Part shown: piece after piece, positions 9,195 through 19,460 of the stretch | Numbering within the stretch: the stretch's first letter is position 1 | Layout of the letters: every line of letters starts with the position of its first letter | NCBI RefSeq assembly: GCF_000620085.1 | Contig: NZ_KK211065.1 | Span: 202,563-266,562 of the forward strand | DNA from: Marinobacterium jannaschii DSM 6295 | Lineage (GTDB): Bacteria > Pseudomonadota > Gammaproteobacteria > Pseudomonadales > Balneatricaceae | Direction of reading: 5' to 3' | Length of the DNA: 64,000 nt | Notes under the pieces: generated by a model | Database searches by the model: none | What the model was told of the DNA's origin: nothing | Seen by the model: only the letters and a program-made list of their open reading frames with translations | Made by a program: the position numbers and the translations under genes

Positions 9195-9791
9195 TCAGTG
9201 GACGTCCGGTATCTCCAGATCATTCAGCAACACCGCCCGCATGCCGGATTCCAGCGTCACGCAGTATTCATAGTGTGGATGGTCGACGCCGAAGCTGAGT
9301 TCCTGCCCCAGTCGCAATGCCCTGCAGGCTGCCGGATCGAGCTGAAAGCGCAGAAAATGCACGCTGGAGGTCTTCTCTGCGCTATCACGCGGCATATCCT
9401 CATCGGCAATCGCATAAACCCTGGCCTGGCCTTCGAGCTGGAACCAGAGATGTCGCTCGATGCCTTGCAGTCTCTTCAGTGCCTTGCGGCGCTGCTTGAT
9501 GTCGGTATATTCGATCAGCAGGGTCGCCTTCCAGTTATCGCCATCGGGAATCAGTGGGTTGTAGGTATCCAGTTCCTCCTGAATACCATCCGGCTCGAAA
9601 ATCCGTTCCGCCCTTAACATCTCCTGCACCTGATACTGCATGGTGAGGCGATCCTCAAACATCAGCCGCAGATGCTCTCCGAGACGGATCTGGCGACGCT
9701 CTTTATGGGCGATCATCTGACGCCGGAACTCACCCCGACAGCGGGCATACTCCTCCAGACTCCAGAGATCATTCACACTCAGGTGCTTCAT
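9195..9791 (-). CDS. DUF3501 family protein
   Basis: This 198-residue soluble protein is recognised as DUF3501, a family of unknown function usually encoded next to rubrerythrin and a two-cluster Fe-S protein, as here. The start at 9791 (MKHLSVNDLWSLEEY) is chosen because GAGGAGG lies 6 nt upstream; a longer open frame to 9908 has no such site and overlaps the upstream gene. It is rich in Arg and Glu, with no visible metal-binding cysteines or membrane segments. It follows the Fe-S protein gene by 10 nt, so the two are surely cotranscribed. A link to peroxide or oxygen stress is inferred only from the neighbours. Confidence 0.85.
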   Translation of the reverse strand: MKHLSVNDLWSLEEYARCRGEFRRQMIAHKERRQIRLGEHLRLMFEDRLTMQYQVQEMLRAERIFEPDGIQEELDTYNPLIPDGDNWKATLLIEYTDIKQRRKALKRLQGIERHLWFQLEGQARVYAIADEDMPRDSAEKTSSVHFLRFQLDPAACRALRLGQELSFGVDHPHYEYCVTLESGMRAVLLNDLEIPDVH

Positions 9792-9801
9792 TGCTGCCTC
9801 C

Positions 9802-11139
9802 TCAGATTCCGTAGGCGATACGGAGCAGTGACAGAGGGTGGTGTGGCAGGGGATCGCCTTCCGCCATTGAGGCGATATGCGTGGCGGCCATCGGGCAGTC
9901 ACTGGCAAAGTAATCCGCCTGCTGCTGTTTCAGCTTGCGCGCCACCGGACGACCGATCTTCAGTGCCTTGTCGTAGGTCTCCGACTTCACACCGTAAGTA
10001 CCGTCATGTCCGGAACAGCGCTCGATCGCATGCACGCGGGTATCCGGCACCAGCTGCAACACATCCCGTGCCCGGATACCGACATTCTGCACCCGCAAGT
10101 GACAGGCAATCTGATAGCTGATATCCCCAAGTATGTACTGGAAATCTGTTTTTAGCATACCGCTGCGATGACGCCGCCAGAGGTACTCGAACGGATCATA
10201 GAAAGCCGCCGCCACTTTGGCGACCGCTTCATCATCGGGAAACAGCAGCGGCAGCTCCTGCCGGAACATCAGTACACAGGAGGGCATCACGGCGGTCAGG
10301 TCGCAGCCCTGGTCGACCAGTTCGGCCAGCATCGGTACGTTTTGCCGCATCGCCGCGGCCACCGATTCCAGGTCGCCCAGCTCCAGCTTCGGCATACCGC
10401 AACAGCGCTCGGCCGGGGTCAGGCGCACCGGGATATCGTTGTACTGCATCACCGCCACCAGGTCTTCGCCCACCTGAGGCTCGTTGTAGTTACCGTAGCA
10501 GGTCGCGAACAGCGCCAGCTGGCCGCGGGTATCCTTACCGGGATGGGGCGTGATATGCCGCAGCTGGGGCGTCACCCGCTTACGCATCGTCTGGTGATGA
10601 TAGACCGGCAGATTTGCATCCCGGTGGATGTGCAGGTTCTTCTCCAGCAAGCGGCGCGCCAGCGGGTTTTTATTGGCGGCATTGACGGTGATATCCAGCA
10701 GGGGGATCGTCGCCAGCTTAGCGATCGCATCCGTGTTGCTGATCAGGCGGTCGCGCAGCGGGGTCTGGTGCTGCCGGAAGCTGACCGCCTTGGCCCGCAG
10801 CATCAGGTGAGGGAAATCCACGTTCCAGGGATGGGGCGGGACATAGGGGCACTTGGTCATATAACACATATCACAGAGATAGCACTGCTCTGTGACCTTG
10901 CTGAAGTCAGCCTTATCAACACCGTCAACCTCCAGGGTGTCGGACTCATCCACCAGATCAAACAGGGTGGGAAAGGCATCGCAGAGATTGACGCAGCGGC
11001 GGCAGCCATGACAGATCTCGAACACCCGCTCTAGCTCGGTATTCAGGTCATCAGGGTCGTAGAAGGTTTCATCCTGCCAGTCGATCGGGTGCCGGGTCGG
11101 GGCCTCCAGGCTGCCCTCGCGCTGAGGTTTATCAGACAT
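9802..11139 (-). CDS. GlpC/heterodisulfide-reductase-like Fe-S oxidoreductase
   Basis: This 445-residue protein has two N-terminal [4Fe-4S] motifs ([11 protein letters not shown] near residue 44 and [13 protein letters not shown] near 87). Two C-terminal CCG-type segments follow: [11 protein letters not shown] in the middle, and a late CSGHDGTYG followed by DCPMA. This is the layout of GlpC and HdrD subunits that pass electrons to a partner. No glpA or glpB is nearby; instead it sits between rubrerythrin (80 nt upstream) and DUF3501. A plausible role is electron supply to rubrerythrin or a related peroxide-reducing reaction; that is inference from context. The second CCG motif is slightly degenerate (CSG instead of CCG). 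Confidence 0.85.
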   Translation of the reverse strand: MSDKPQREGSLEAPTRHPIDWQDETFYDPDDLNTELERVFEICHGCRRCVNLCDAFPTLFDLVDESDTLEVDGVDKADFSKVTEQCYLCDMCYMTKCPYVPPHPWNVDFPHLMLRAKAVSFRQHQTPLRDRLISNTDAIAKLATIPLLDITVNAANKNPLARRLLEKNLHIHRDANLPVYHHQTMRKRVTPQLRHITPHPGKDTRGQLALFATCYGNYNEPQVGEDLVAVMQYNDIPVRLTPAERCCGMPKLELGDLESVAAAMRQNVPMLAELVDQGCDLTAVMPSCVLMFRQELPLLFPDDEAVAKVAAAFYDPFEYLWRRHRSGMLKTDFQYILGDISYQIACHLRVQNVGIRARDVLQLVPDTRVHAIERCSGHDGTYGVKSETYDKALKIGRPVARKLKQQQADYFASDCPMAATHIASMAEGDPLPHHPLSLLRIAYGI

Positions 11140-11219
11140 AAATATCTCCCGCAGGCCGGCAGGCGGAAAACACAGCGCCTGCCGGCCCGGCTATCGGTTC
11201 AGGAAAAAGCAGGGCCTGA

Positions 11220-11636
11220 TCAGTCGAGGGTATCCAGTGCTTTCTGGAAGCGGTTGGCATGGCTGCGTTCAGCCTTGGCAAGGGTTTCAAACCAGTCGGC
11301 TATCTCATCGAAACCTTCATCCCGCGCCTCTTTTGCCATACCGGGATACATATCGGTGTATTCATGGGTCTCACCGGCGATGGCCGCTTTAAGGTTATTC
11401 GGGGTCGCGCCTATCGGTAGTCCGGTGGCGGGATCTCCCACCTCTTCGAGATATTCCAGATGGCCATGGGCATGGCCGGTCTCCCCTTCGGCGGTGGAGC
11501 GAAATACCGCAGAGACATCGTTATAGCCTTCCACGTCCGCCTTGGCGGCAAAATAGAGGTAACGGCGGTTAGCCTGGGATTCACCGGCAAATGCATCCTT
11601 CAGATTCTGCTCCGTCCTGCTACCTTTGAGTGACAT
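11220..11636 (-). CDS. Rubrerythrin-family diiron protein
   Basis: This 138-residue ferritin-like four-helix protein reduces hydrogen peroxide at a diiron site. Diiron ligand motifs appear in [35 protein letters not shown] and [11 protein letters not shown]. Length and sequence show the erythrin domain only: the C-terminal rubredoxin domain of classical rubrerythrin is absent, so an external electron donor is needed, perhaps the Fe-S protein downstream. The ATG at 11636 follows AGGAGG at good spacing. It is the first gene of the rubrerythrin / Fe-S / DUF3501 operon, and its promoter region contains an OxyR-like site. Confidence 0.92.
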   Translation of the reverse strand: MSLKGSRTEQNLKDAFAGESQANRRYLYFAAKADVEGYNDVSAVFRSTAEGETGHAHGHLEYLEEVGDPATGLPIGATPNNLKAAIAGETHEYTDMYPGMAKEARDEGFDEIADWFETLAKAERSHANRFQKALDTLD

Positions 11637-11699
11637 GATGTTGCCTCCTCTGTTGTCGGGATCACATACAGCTTAGATGGCCGGGTTAATGAACACTAA

Positions 11700-11736
11700 A
11701 TAAAGAATGGCAATTCAATAAATAGAATCTGTCTAT
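11700..11736. promoter_or_regulatory. Candidate OxyR binding site between rubrerythrin and nfeD-like genes
   Basis: The spacing ATAA-N7-CAAT-N7-ATAG-N7-CTAT reproduces the four-tetramer, 37-bp architecture of the OxyR consensus (ATAG-N7-CTAT-N7-ATAG-N7-CTAT). The right half is exact and the left half is off by one base in each tetramer. It lies 64 nt upstream of the rubrerythrin start. TATAAT at 11734-11739 overlaps its edge and could be the -10 of the divergent NfeD gene. Confidence 0.55.
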
Positions 11737-11794
11737 AATTTAACCATCGACATCCGAACCATCACCTCAGGGATGAGCTCAGATATGTGAACTC

Positions 11795-13195
11795 ATGCTT
11801 GCATCACTGCGCCAGCTGTTGCTGACCCTTTTTCTACTCTGTAGCGCCATGACGACACCGGCTGAAGAGCCGGCCGCGCCGGCCGCTGTGCCGCAGGGAC
11901 AGATCTGGCAGGTCGGCATCAATGGCGTGATCGGCCCCGCCACCTATGACCTGCTCAGCCGTACTCTGGAGGATGCCCGGGACGCGTCGGTGTCGCTATT
12001 GCTGATCACCATGGATACGCCGGGAGGGCTGGATAAGGCGATGCGCGGCATGATTCAGGATATTATCGCCTCGCCGGTACCCGTGGCGACCTATGTCTCC
12101 CCCAGCGGGGCCCGCGCCGCCAGCGCCGGTACCTATCTGCTTTACGCCAGCCATATCGCCGCTATGGCACCAGCCACCAACCTCGGCGCCGCCACTCCGG
12201 TGCAGATCGGCATGCCCGCCCAGCCCAAGCCACCCAGCAGTAAAGAGCAGGATCAGCCGCCCGACAGCGCCGGTGCGATGCAGAAGAAGATTATCAACGA
12301 TGCCAGTGCCTATATCCGCGGCCTCGCCAACCTGCATGGCCGCAACGCCGACTGGGCTGAAAAGGCGGTGCGTGAGGCGGCCAGCCTGGACGCCGCCAAG
12401 GCACTGGAGCTGAAGGTGATCGACCTGATCGCCCGCGACCGGGACCACCTGCTGCAACAGCTGGAGGGACGGCAGATCAAGCTGCTGGGCGAAGCCTATA
12501 CCCTGCACACCCGCGGCTTCGCCGTGCAGGAGATCACCGCCGACTGGCGCCATGAATTCCTGTTGATTATCACCAACCCCAATGTGGCCTATATCCTGAT
12601 GCTGCTGGGTGTCTATGGTCTGCTGATGGAATTTTATAATCCCGGCGTCGGCCTGCCCGGCATTATTGGCGGTATCAGCCTGATCACCGCACTCTATGCC
12701 TTCCAGCTGCTGCCAGTGAGTTACGCCGGTATGGCACTGATCATTCTGGGGATCGCCCTGATGGTAGCCGAGGCCCTTTCGCCCAGCTTCGGCGTGTTCG
12801 GCTTTGGTGGCGTGATCGCCTTTATCTTCGGCTCGGTACTGCTGATGGATACGGAACTGCCCAGCTTCCAGATCGCCCTGCCGCTGATCGCCGCCTTCAG
12901 CGTTTTCAGTATTGCGGTCTGCATCTTTGCCCTGGCAATGGCGCTGAAGGCCCGCAACAGCAAGCTGGTCAGCGGCAGTACTATGCTGGTCGGCCAGCAG
13001 GCGCAGGCTCTGTGCAACTTCGGCTGCGGCAGCGATACAGACGAAAGCGGCAAGGTGAGCCTCAACGGCGAGATCTGGAACGCCCGCAGCTACGATCCGG
13101 TCCACACCGGCGACCGGGTAAAAGTCACCGCCATCAAAGGACTCTGGCTGGAGGTGATCCGCAATGGCCACGATCACAACGGAGACTCCTTATGA
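11795..13195 (+). CDS. NfeD-family membrane-bound ClpP-class serine protease
   Basis: This 466-residue long-form NfeD has an N-terminal signal sequence (about 1-23) and a ClpP-like protease domain (about 40-250). Candidate catalytic serine lies in [12 protein letters not shown] and candidate lysine in [11 protein letters not shown]. Several membrane segments follow (about 260-385), and the C-terminus is an OB-fold NfeD domain. Long NfeD proteins are encoded next to stomatin/slipin genes and may cleave the stomatin partner, as known from the archaeal pair; here the slipin gene overlaps the end by 4 bp (ATGA). The ribosome-binding site is poor. It points away from the rubrerythrin operon and shares its promoter region. 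Confidence 0.9.
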   Translation: MLASLRQLLLTLFLLCSAMTTPAEEPAAPAAVPQGQIWQVGINGVIGPATYDLLSRTLEDARDASVSLLLITMDTPGGLDKAMRGMIQDIIASPVPVATYVSPSGARAASAGTYLLYASHIAAMAPATNLGAATPVQIGMPAQPKPPSSKEQDQPPDSAGAMQKKIINDASAYIRGLANLHGRNADWAEKAVREAASLDAAKALELKVIDLIARDRDHLLQQLEGRQIKLLGEAYTLHTRGFAVQEITADWRHEFLLIITNPNVAYILMLLGVYGLLMEFYNPGVGLPGIIGGISLITALYAFQLLPVSYAGMALIILGIALMVAEALSPSFGVFGFGGVIAFIFGSVLLMDTELPSFQIALPLIAAFSVFSIAVCIFALAMALKARNSKLVSGSTMLVGQQAQALCNFGCGSDTDESGKVSLNGEIWNARSYDPVHTGDRVKVTAIKGLWLEVIRNGHDHNGDSL

Positions 13196-13953
13196 TCAGT
13201 TACTATTTCAGCCTGGCGCTGATCACCCTGGTGCTGGCGCTGCTGATCAGCGCTTTCCGTATCCTGCGGGAATATCAGCGCGGCGTGGTGTTTATGCTGG
13301 GGCGCTTTTACCGGGTGAAAGGGCCGGGGCTGATCATCATCATTCCGCTGATCCAGACCATGGTGCGGGTGGATATCCGGACAGTGGTGCTGGATGTACC
13401 GACCCAGGATGTGATCTCCAGAGATAACGTCTCGGTTCGGGTGAACGCCGTGGTTTACTTCCGGGTACTGGACGCCCAGAAAGCGATTATCAATGTCGAG
13501 AACTTTCTTGAAGCCACCAGCCAGCTGGCACAGACCACCCTGCGATCTGTACTGGGGCAACATGACCTGGATGAGATGCTATCCTCGCGGGATATGCTCA
13601 ATAAGGATATCCAGTCGATCCTCGATGCCCAGTCCGACGACTGGGGAATTAAGGTCAGTAATGTCGAGATCAAACACGTCGACCTGAATGAGTCGATGAT
13701 CCGGGCGATCGCCAAGCAGGCCGAGTCCGAACGTGAGCGACGCGCCAAGGTGATCCATGCACTGGGCGAACAGGAAGCCGCCGAGAAACTGCGTGATGCA
13801 GCAAGAATCCTGGCAGAACAGCCTCAGGCGATTCAGCTGCGCTACCTGCAGACCCTGACCGAGATCGCGGGCGAACACAGCAACACCATCGTCTTTCCGC
13901 TGCCGGTTGAGCTAAGTCAGGCTCTGGGGTCTGTAATCAGCAAAAGGGAGTAA
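13192..13953 (+). CDS. Slipin (stomatin/SPFH family membrane protein)
   Basis: This 253-residue protein has one N-terminal membrane segment (about residues 4-22) and an SPFH/band-7 domain ([20 protein letters not shown] through [20 protein letters not shown]). A helical tail and a short hydrophobic C-terminus follow. Slipins oligomerise on the inner membrane and are linked to membrane microdomains and to NfeD proteases. The start at 13192 is chosen because it overlaps the nfeD stop in ATGA; an in-frame opening farther upstream lies inside nfeD and lacks support. No gene follows in the same operon with certainty, as the GTPase starts 132 nt later. Confidence 0.92.
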   Translation: MISYYFSLALITLVLALLISAFRILREYQRGVVFMLGRFYRVKGPGLIIIIPLIQTMVRVDIRTVVLDVPTQDVISRDNVSVRVNAVVYFRVLDAQKAIINVENFLEATSQLAQTTLRSVLGQHDLDEMLSSRDMLNKDIQSILDAQSDDWGIKVSNVEIKHVDLNESMIRAIAKQAESERERRAKVIHALGEQEAAEKLRDAARILAEQPQAIQLRYLQTLTEIAGEHSNTIVFPLPVELSQALGSVISKRE

Positions 13954-14085
13954 ACCCTGCCGCAGTCTTATTGCACCCTTTCGCAGCAGCAGGCAGGATG
14001 TAGCCTTTCAGTCCCGTACTCTGCCGCTGCAACCGGCATAGCCAAAACGGGCTTACCAGGGATAAATACACAGGGAAAGGATCCG

Positions 14086-14640
14086 ATGAATACCCAGAAT
14101 CAGTGTAAGTTTGTCTTTACCGGCTGTGTCGGCGCCGGTAAAACCACCGCTATCAAAACCCTCAGTGATATCCCGCCGGTCCAGACCGAAGCCCGTCCCA
14201 GTGATGAGGAGATCGCCGCCCGTAAGCCAACCACCACGGTGGCAATGGATTATGGCCGGATGACGCTGAGCGATGGCTATATCATCAATCTCTACGGCAC
14301 ACCGGGCCAGCGCCACCTGGAGTTTATGAGCGATATCCTCAGCCAGGGCGCGGTGGGACTGGTTATCCTGATCGATAACAGCCACGGCAATCCGCTGGCC
14401 GAGCTGGATTATTATCTGCAGGCCAACCATAAGTTCCTCGCCAACGGCCACTGCATTGTCGGCGTCAGCCATATCGATAAAGCCGGCGGCCTCGAAGTAG
14501 CGGACTATCAACAGCATCTGCAACAAACCGGTGCCCGCTGGCCGGTCAGCGCTGTGGACAGTCGCGACCGCCAGCAACTGCTTGATCTGCTCGACCAGTT
14601 ACTTGAAGCCATGGAAAGCGATGAACTGAAAGAAGCCTGA
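14086..14640 (+). CDS. MglA/SRPRB-like small GTPase (COG2229 type)
   Basis: This 184-residue P-loop GTPase has G1 GCVGAGKTTAI, the switch-II-type sequence LYGTPGQRHLEFM and VSHIDKAG in the place of the NKxD motif. Proteins of this type are usually annotated as ATP/GTP-binding or signal-recognition-particle-receptor-beta-like GTPases, and are often paired with roadblock/LC7 regulators. No roadblock gene is present here, so its regulator must be elsewhere or absent. The ATG follows GGGAAAGG. The N-terminal region is compact with no membrane anchor. Its partner process is unknown; polarity or surface-motility control is known for MglA relatives but is not shown here. Confidence 0.85.
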   Translation: MNTQNQCKFVFTGCVGAGKTTAIKTLSDIPPVQTEARPSDEEIAARKPTTTVAMDYGRMTLSDGYIINLYGTPGQRHLEFMSDILSQGAVGLVILIDNSHGNPLAELDYYLQANHKFLANGHCIVGVSHIDKAGGLEVADYQQHLQQTGARWPVSAVDSRDRQQLLDLLDQLLEAMESDELKEA

Positions 14641-14653
14641 GCCAGCGGCAGGC

Positions 14654-14690
14654 AAAAAATAACCCGCAGCGGGGGAGCGGCGGGTTATTG
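14654..14690 (-). terminator. Intrinsic terminator for the MipA/OmpV gene
   Basis: AATAACCCGC (14658-14667) pairs with GCGGGTTATT (14680-14689). Read on the minus strand the stem is followed by six T. It lies between convergent genes and may also slow plus-strand transcripts from the GTPase gene. Confidence 0.8.
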
Positions 14691-14817
14691 GGGGGATGAG
14701 TTGTCTGGGGACAACTCGGGAAATCAGATCCGGTGCCGCTCGCCCAGATAACGCCACTCCTCTTCAGGCCACCCTGATACGCCGCAGGACAGCAGCATTA
14801 GCGTCCAGGACGAGCCA

Positions 14818-15561
14818 TCAGAAGCGGTAGATAGCTCCCAGCGACGCAGCCCAGATGACCTCTTTATCTACCAGCGGAGAGTTCTGCACCTCTTTATCCA
14901 ACCAGGCATAACCCACATCGTGCAGCAGCATCCAGTTTTCAGTCAGTTCATACTGCATCTGATAGCCGACATAGGGATGTACTGAACTGTCCGCCGTATA
15001 CGCCGCCCGGCTGGCCGTCACTTCGTTGCTGCGGACACCAAAGTAATAGTCGGTAAAGTCAGAACTCAGATACTGCACGCCGGCAGCCGGCTCGAAGGTA
15101 AAGCGATCGCTCAGTTCCAGCGCCAGGCTGTAGCCTATATCGACGCTGTACCCCTTGTGACTACCGGAGATATCATGCACCAGCGTGGCTGACAGCACAC
15201 CTGGCCCCGCATCCAGATCGGCACTGAGACCGAAATCGATACTGTCGTCACGCTCTGCCATACCGGCAAACACCGCAGAATAACTGCTGTCGAAGCCGCT
15301 ACCGGCAGAGGTCAGCACCAGATAGACATTCAGCGGCCGTTCCTTCTCGCCGTAGATACGGTAACCCAGGTCACCGTCGGAAAAGCTGAAGTCTTCACCC
15401 TCATAGCTCAACAGCGGTACGACGCCGTCTTCATCATCGAAACCCTGGTAGGGCGAATCCATTTTATAGGCGGCTATACCGACCGCGAACTCACCTGCAA
15501 ATGCGCTGGCATTCGTCAGCAGCGCGGCTGCGGCGGCCAGAGCCAATGTGGTCTGTTTCAT
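14818..15561 (-). CDS. MipA/OmpV family outer-membrane protein
   Basis: This 247-residue protein has a signal peptide (MKQTTLALAAAAALLTNASAFAG) and a beta-barrel-like sequence that ends in IYRF, the terminal aromatic expected of outer-membrane proteins. The family (MipA/OmpV) includes scaffold proteins for murein synthesis and osmosensitive porin-like proteins. The start at 15561 has GAGG 8 nt upstream; a start six codons earlier (15579) is also open. The RstB/RstA-like genes lie directly upstream on the same strand. An RstA-like box at 15640-15653 suggests that this gene is their target. Confidence 0.88.
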   Translation of the reverse strand: MKQTTLALAAAAALLTNASAFAGEFAVGIAAYKMDSPYQGFDDEDGVVPLLSYEGEDFSFSDGDLGYRIYGEKERPLNVYLVLTSAGSGFDSSYSAVFAGMAERDDSIDFGLSADLDAGPGVLSATLVHDISGSHKGYSVDIGYSLALELSDRFTFEPAAGVQYLSSDFTDYYFGVRSNEVTASRAAYTADSSVHPYVGYQMQYELTENWMLLHDVGYAWLDKEVQNSPLVDKEVIWAASLGAIYRF

Positions 15562-15639
15562 CTTGCTTGCCTCAGTCACTTGAAACCATTGAAGTGAGGC
15601 TATGATCGCAAGCTGCGCCAGCTGACAATATCCTGGCTG

Positions 15640-15653
15640 TGTAAGGCTATGTA
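15640..15653 (-). promoter_or_regulatory. RstA-like box upstream of the MipA/OmpV gene
   Basis: On the minus strand TACAT, four bases, TTACA, as in the published E. coli RstA consensus TACATNTNGTTACA; only the two inner fixed bases differ. It lies 79 nt before the MipA start and 37 nt below the end of the histidine-kinase gene. The pairing with an RstA-like regulator next door makes it credible, but it is a single site. Confidence 0.5.
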
Positions 15654-15689
15654 TTCAGGCTGGGATACAAAGCTCGGGAATCAGCATGC

Positions 15690-16982
15690 TTAGCCCGCGG
15701 GCAGGCAGAGGCTAACCCGGGCGCCGCCCAGTGGCGATACGCTGACCTCCACATGCCCACCGTGCTGCTGCATAATTTCGCGCACAATCGACAACCCGAG
15801 GCCATGCCCGCCGGTGGCGCGGGTACGGGCACTGTCCAGCCGCTCGAAGGGTTCGAATACCCGTTCGCGATCTGCCGGAGGAATACCCGGACCGTCATCA
15901 TCCACATGCAGGCAGAAACAGGGCGGTAATTCTTCCAGCCGGATAGCGATGCGGGACACAGCATGGTTATCGGCATTACGGATCAGGTTACTCAGGGCAC
16001 GCAACAGCAACCGGCCATCGATACTGGCCGGCATCGGCCGCCGGGCGGGCGTCACTGTCAGGCAATGGTGGCAGCTGCGTTCCAGCCGGGACTGCTGCTC
16101 CAGTAACCACTGATCCAGCAGCACCGCCTGCATCTCCAGCTGGATATCATTGCGCTGCATACGGGCATAACTGAGTAGTTCATCCACCAGTTCATCCAGC
16201 TCGGTCAGATCCTCCTCCATCCCTTCACTGTACTTCTGGTGCTCCTGTACGGAGAGATCATAGTCCAGCAGCTCCAGCTGGCAGCGCAGCCGGAAAATCG
16301 GCGTCCTCAGTTCATGAGCCACGGCATTGGTGAGACGTTTATGGCTGGCGATCAGGGATTCGATCTGCTCCGCCATACAGTTAAACGCATGATTCAGCCC
16401 GGCTACCCGCAAGCTTCGGTTTTCCGGTGCCCGGGCACTGAAGTCCCCCTCGGCAAAGGCCAGCGCGGCCCGCTCCAGATGTTTCAGCTTGCGATGCAGC
16501 ATAAATACCATCAGCGCCAACACCAGCCCTAGCGTGGTGAGCACGCCAATCACCGAAATTTTCGACACCAGCTCTTCTGCCTGACCTAGCCGCGAATCGG
16601 GATTAAGCCGGACGCTGAAGATGTCATTGAGGGATTCGATGCGAAAGTAAGCGATATCATCATCGCCGTCGTCTGTTTCCTGAAACATAATCTGCCCCTG
16701 CTCCAGCGCCCGCCGGATCGCCGGGTCCAGCTGTTGCGGACTGATCCGCTCCAGTATCTGGTCATTGGCCTCGGCGACACGCCGGGCAGCCTGCAGGGTA
16801 GCCTGGTCCCCTTCATAGGGATGCAACCGGTCCAGCACCTCCAGGTACCCCCGGATAGTGCTGCGGGTGTCCTCCACCGCAAAGTCATACAGCATATGCT
16901 GCGCCAGGGCGTTGATGGTGAAGACATAGCCGAGCAGAGATCCTACGATCGCCACGTAGAAGGTGATGAAGAGTCTGGCCAT
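15690..16982 (-). CDS. RstB-like sensor histidine kinase
   Basis: This 430-residue inner-membrane kinase has a membrane segment at about 5-27, a periplasmic sensor (28-135), a second membrane segment (about 140-165), HAMP, HisKA with the phospho-acceptor His in AVAHELRTPIF (near 221), and HATPase_c with N box NLIRNADNHA, DDGPGIP and GGHGLGLSIV. The layout and the adjacent regulator resemble E. coli RstB/RstA, but the sensor region is not clearly identifiable. It lies 109 nt after the response-regulator gene on the same strand. It probably senses an envelope condition and controls the nearby MipA/OmpV gene, which is inferred from an RstA-like box. Confidence 0.85.
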   Translation of the reverse strand: MARLFITFYVAIVGSLLGYVFTINALAQHMLYDFAVEDTRSTIRGYLEVLDRLHPYEGDQATLQAARRVAEANDQILERISPQQLDPAIRRALEQGQIMFQETDDGDDDIAYFRIESLNDIFSVRLNPDSRLGQAEELVSKISVIGVLTTLGLVLALMVFMLHRKLKHLERAALAFAEGDFSARAPENRSLRVAGLNHAFNCMAEQIESLIASHKRLTNAVAHELRTPIFRLRCQLELLDYDLSVQEHQKYSEGMEEDLTELDELVDELLSYARMQRNDIQLEMQAVLLDQWLLEQQSRLERSCHHCLTVTPARRPMPASIDGRLLLRALSNLIRNADNHAVSRIAIRLEELPPCFCLHVDDDGPGIPPADRERVFEPFERLDSARTRATGGHGLGLSIVREIMQQHGGHVEVSVSPLGGARVSLCLPAG

Positions 16983-17091
16983 AGGGGCACCTAAGCAGGC
17001 AGATCGGAGAATGGGTTACAGAGCCACTGTCATTCTGGCATGGCAGGAAATTCGGCGTCAGCTGCGACTCTGTATGGGTTTGTACAGATCC

Positions 17092-17865
17092 TTACCAACT
17101 GTCGGGCACAAACATATAGCCTTTACCGCGCACGGTAATAATCCGATTCGGACGGGCCGGATCATCGGCCAGCTTACGCCGCAGCACCGCAATCTTATTG
17201 TCGATGGTACGGTCGACGCCGTCATAGTCGATACCCCGGGTCAGCTTTACCAGCTGGTCCCGTGACAGAGGTTGTCCGGGGCGATCGGCCAACAGCCAGA
17301 ACAGGTCGAACTCACCCGGCGTCAGGCCGACCACCTCACCCGCCAGCAGGCACCGGCGACGGGTCTGGTCCAGTCGCAGCTCACCGAAGCTAAGCTGGCT
17401 CTGCCCAGCCGGAGCCGTATCACTGCCTCCGGCAGCCACCTCAGTCACGCCGGGCGCTGTCGCTGCCGCCTGCAATACCGCAGCAGGATCGGCAGCCGGC
17501 TCGGCTAACCGGCGCAGCAACATCCGGATACGTGCCAGCAATACCCGGGGCTGTAATGGCTTACAGACAAAATCATCCGCGCCCATCTCCAGCGCCGCCA
17601 CCTGATCCATATCGTCATCACTGGCGGTCAGGATCATAATCTTGCCACTAAACAGAGGACGCACCTCGCGACAGGCACTGAGGCCATCCAGGCCCGGCAG
17701 CATCAGATCCAGAATCAGCAGATCCGGTTGGTAACGGCTGATTAACTCGCGCGTTTCACCACCGTTATGGCCCACCACAACCTCAAAGCCATTCTTCTCC
17801 AGGTAACGGCTCAGGAGCTGGGTCAGCTTCTCATCATCTTCGATCAGCAGTATGCGAGGCTGCAT
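17092..17865 (-). CDS. RstA-like OmpR-family response regulator
   Basis: This 257-residue regulator has a receiver domain (phospho-acceptor Asp in LLILDLMLPG near residue 53, conserved Lys in DDFVCKPLQP near 104) and a winged-helix DNA-binding domain (LTPGEFDLFWLLADRPGQ to the C-terminal VRGKGYMFV). The motif TRGIDYDGVDRTIDNKIAVLRRK is RstA-like. The linker at about 125-155 is unusually long and rich in Ala, Pro and Gly, which accounts for the extra length over the roughly 240 residues usual for the family. It precedes its kinase gene by 109 nt. Confidence 0.88.
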   Translation of the reverse strand: MQPRILLIEDDEKLTQLLSRYLEKNGFEVVVGHNGGETRELISRYQPDLLILDLMLPGLDGLSACREVRPLFSGKIMILTASDDDMDQVAALEMGADDFVCKPLQPRVLLARIRMLLRRLAEPAADPAAVLQAAATAPGVTEVAAGGSDTAPAGQSQLSFGELRLDQTRRRCLLAGEVVGLTPGEFDLFWLLADRPGQPLSRDQLVKLTRGIDYDGVDRTIDNKIAVLRRKLADDPARPNRIITVRGKGYMFVPDSW

Positions 17866-18045
17866 CCGGTATATCCCTTAGTCAGTAGCTACTGATTTAT
17901 AAGCGGTTGCCCAGGCACTGGCAAGGTATTTCAGTCTGACAGGATACCGGACAATTGCAGGGATCTCCGAGTCTCGTCTTACCCGATTCAGCAGGGTCGG
18001 CTGGTTGCACGACACAACCTGAAAGACCGTACCCGGTCACGCGGG

Positions 18046-18537
18046 TCAGACCTTGATAACCGCATCGCCAATGCGAATCTCACCACTGCTGATAATGCGG
18101 GCACAGATACCGCCGTGTCCCAGCATCGCGGCGACCGCCCCCTCCCCCAGCGCCTTCTCCATGCGGGAACAGGGATGACACCAGGCACCGGCCTCAAACT
18201 CAGCCCCGCCAATACGAAAGCGCTGGTGACGCAGTGCCGACAGGTTAATGCCGGAAATCACCAGATTCCGCCTCAGCATCGCCGGATCAATATCGGCTAG
18301 TCCCATAAAGTGTTCGATCTGGCCGATATACTCACGACTGATCAGGGTCACCTGTCGGCCTGATCCCGGTGTGCCCTGACAGCGCCGGTCGCCCTCCAGG
18401 CCCAGCCCCTCTAGCGCCATCACCTGCTCGACCCTGAGCATCGGCAGCTTATGTCCGGGCCGCAGCCCGATCCACTCCAGTCGTCCCGGCGGCAGGTTCT
18501 GTGTAAAGCGACTGATCAATCGGCCCTGGGTGTTCAT
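18046..18537 (-). CDS. MOSC domain protein
   Basis: This 163-residue protein is a small MOSC-domain protein, a family that handles sulfur carried on a conserved cysteine and is often linked to molybdenum cofactor chemistry. GDRRCQGTPGSGRQVTLIS and CHPCSRM mark the domain; the cysteine in HPCSRM is the likely sulfur carrier. The start at 18537 has GGAGAAA upstream. It is downstream of dapB behind a terminator, so it is likely transcribed separately. Its substrate is unknown. Confidence 0.82.
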   Translation of the reverse strand: MNTQGRLISRFTQNLPPGRLEWIGLRPGHKLPMLRVEQVMALEGLGLEGDRRCQGTPGSGRQVTLISREYIGQIEHFMGLADIDPAMLRRNLVISGINLSALRHQRFRIGGAEFEAGAWCHPCSRMEKALGEGAVAAMLGHGGICARIISSGEIRIGDAVIKV

Positions 18538-18570
18538 CAGCTTTTTCTCCGGGAGTAGATCTTGCACACA

Positions 18571-18594
18571 ATAAAAAACCCGCCATAGCGGGTT
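18571..18594 (-). terminator. Intrinsic terminator of dapB
   Basis: AACCCGC, CATA loop, GCGGGTT at 18577-18594, followed on the minus strand by a run of T (18578-18571), 30 nt after the dapB stop. Confidence 0.88.
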
Positions 18595-18623
18595 CTTGCA
18601 GCATAGCACTCAGGCCTGCGGTA

Positions 18624-19460
<837 letters not shown>

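Noticed and set aside
9792-9908. Longer N-terminus for the DUF3501 protein
   Set aside because: The extension overlaps the upstream Fe-S gene, is not family-like, and GAGGAGG points to the start at 9791.
11996-13177. Long open frame antisense to the NfeD gene
   Set aside because: It is a composition shadow of a clear NfeD coding sequence, rich in Gly, His and Gln, and has no family resemblance or ribosome-binding site.
17070-17087. CTGTA-N8-TACAG palindrome between the RstA-like and RstB-like genes
   Set aside because: The spacing is CTGT-N10-ACAG, two bases too long for a LexA box, and it lies inside a two-gene operon.
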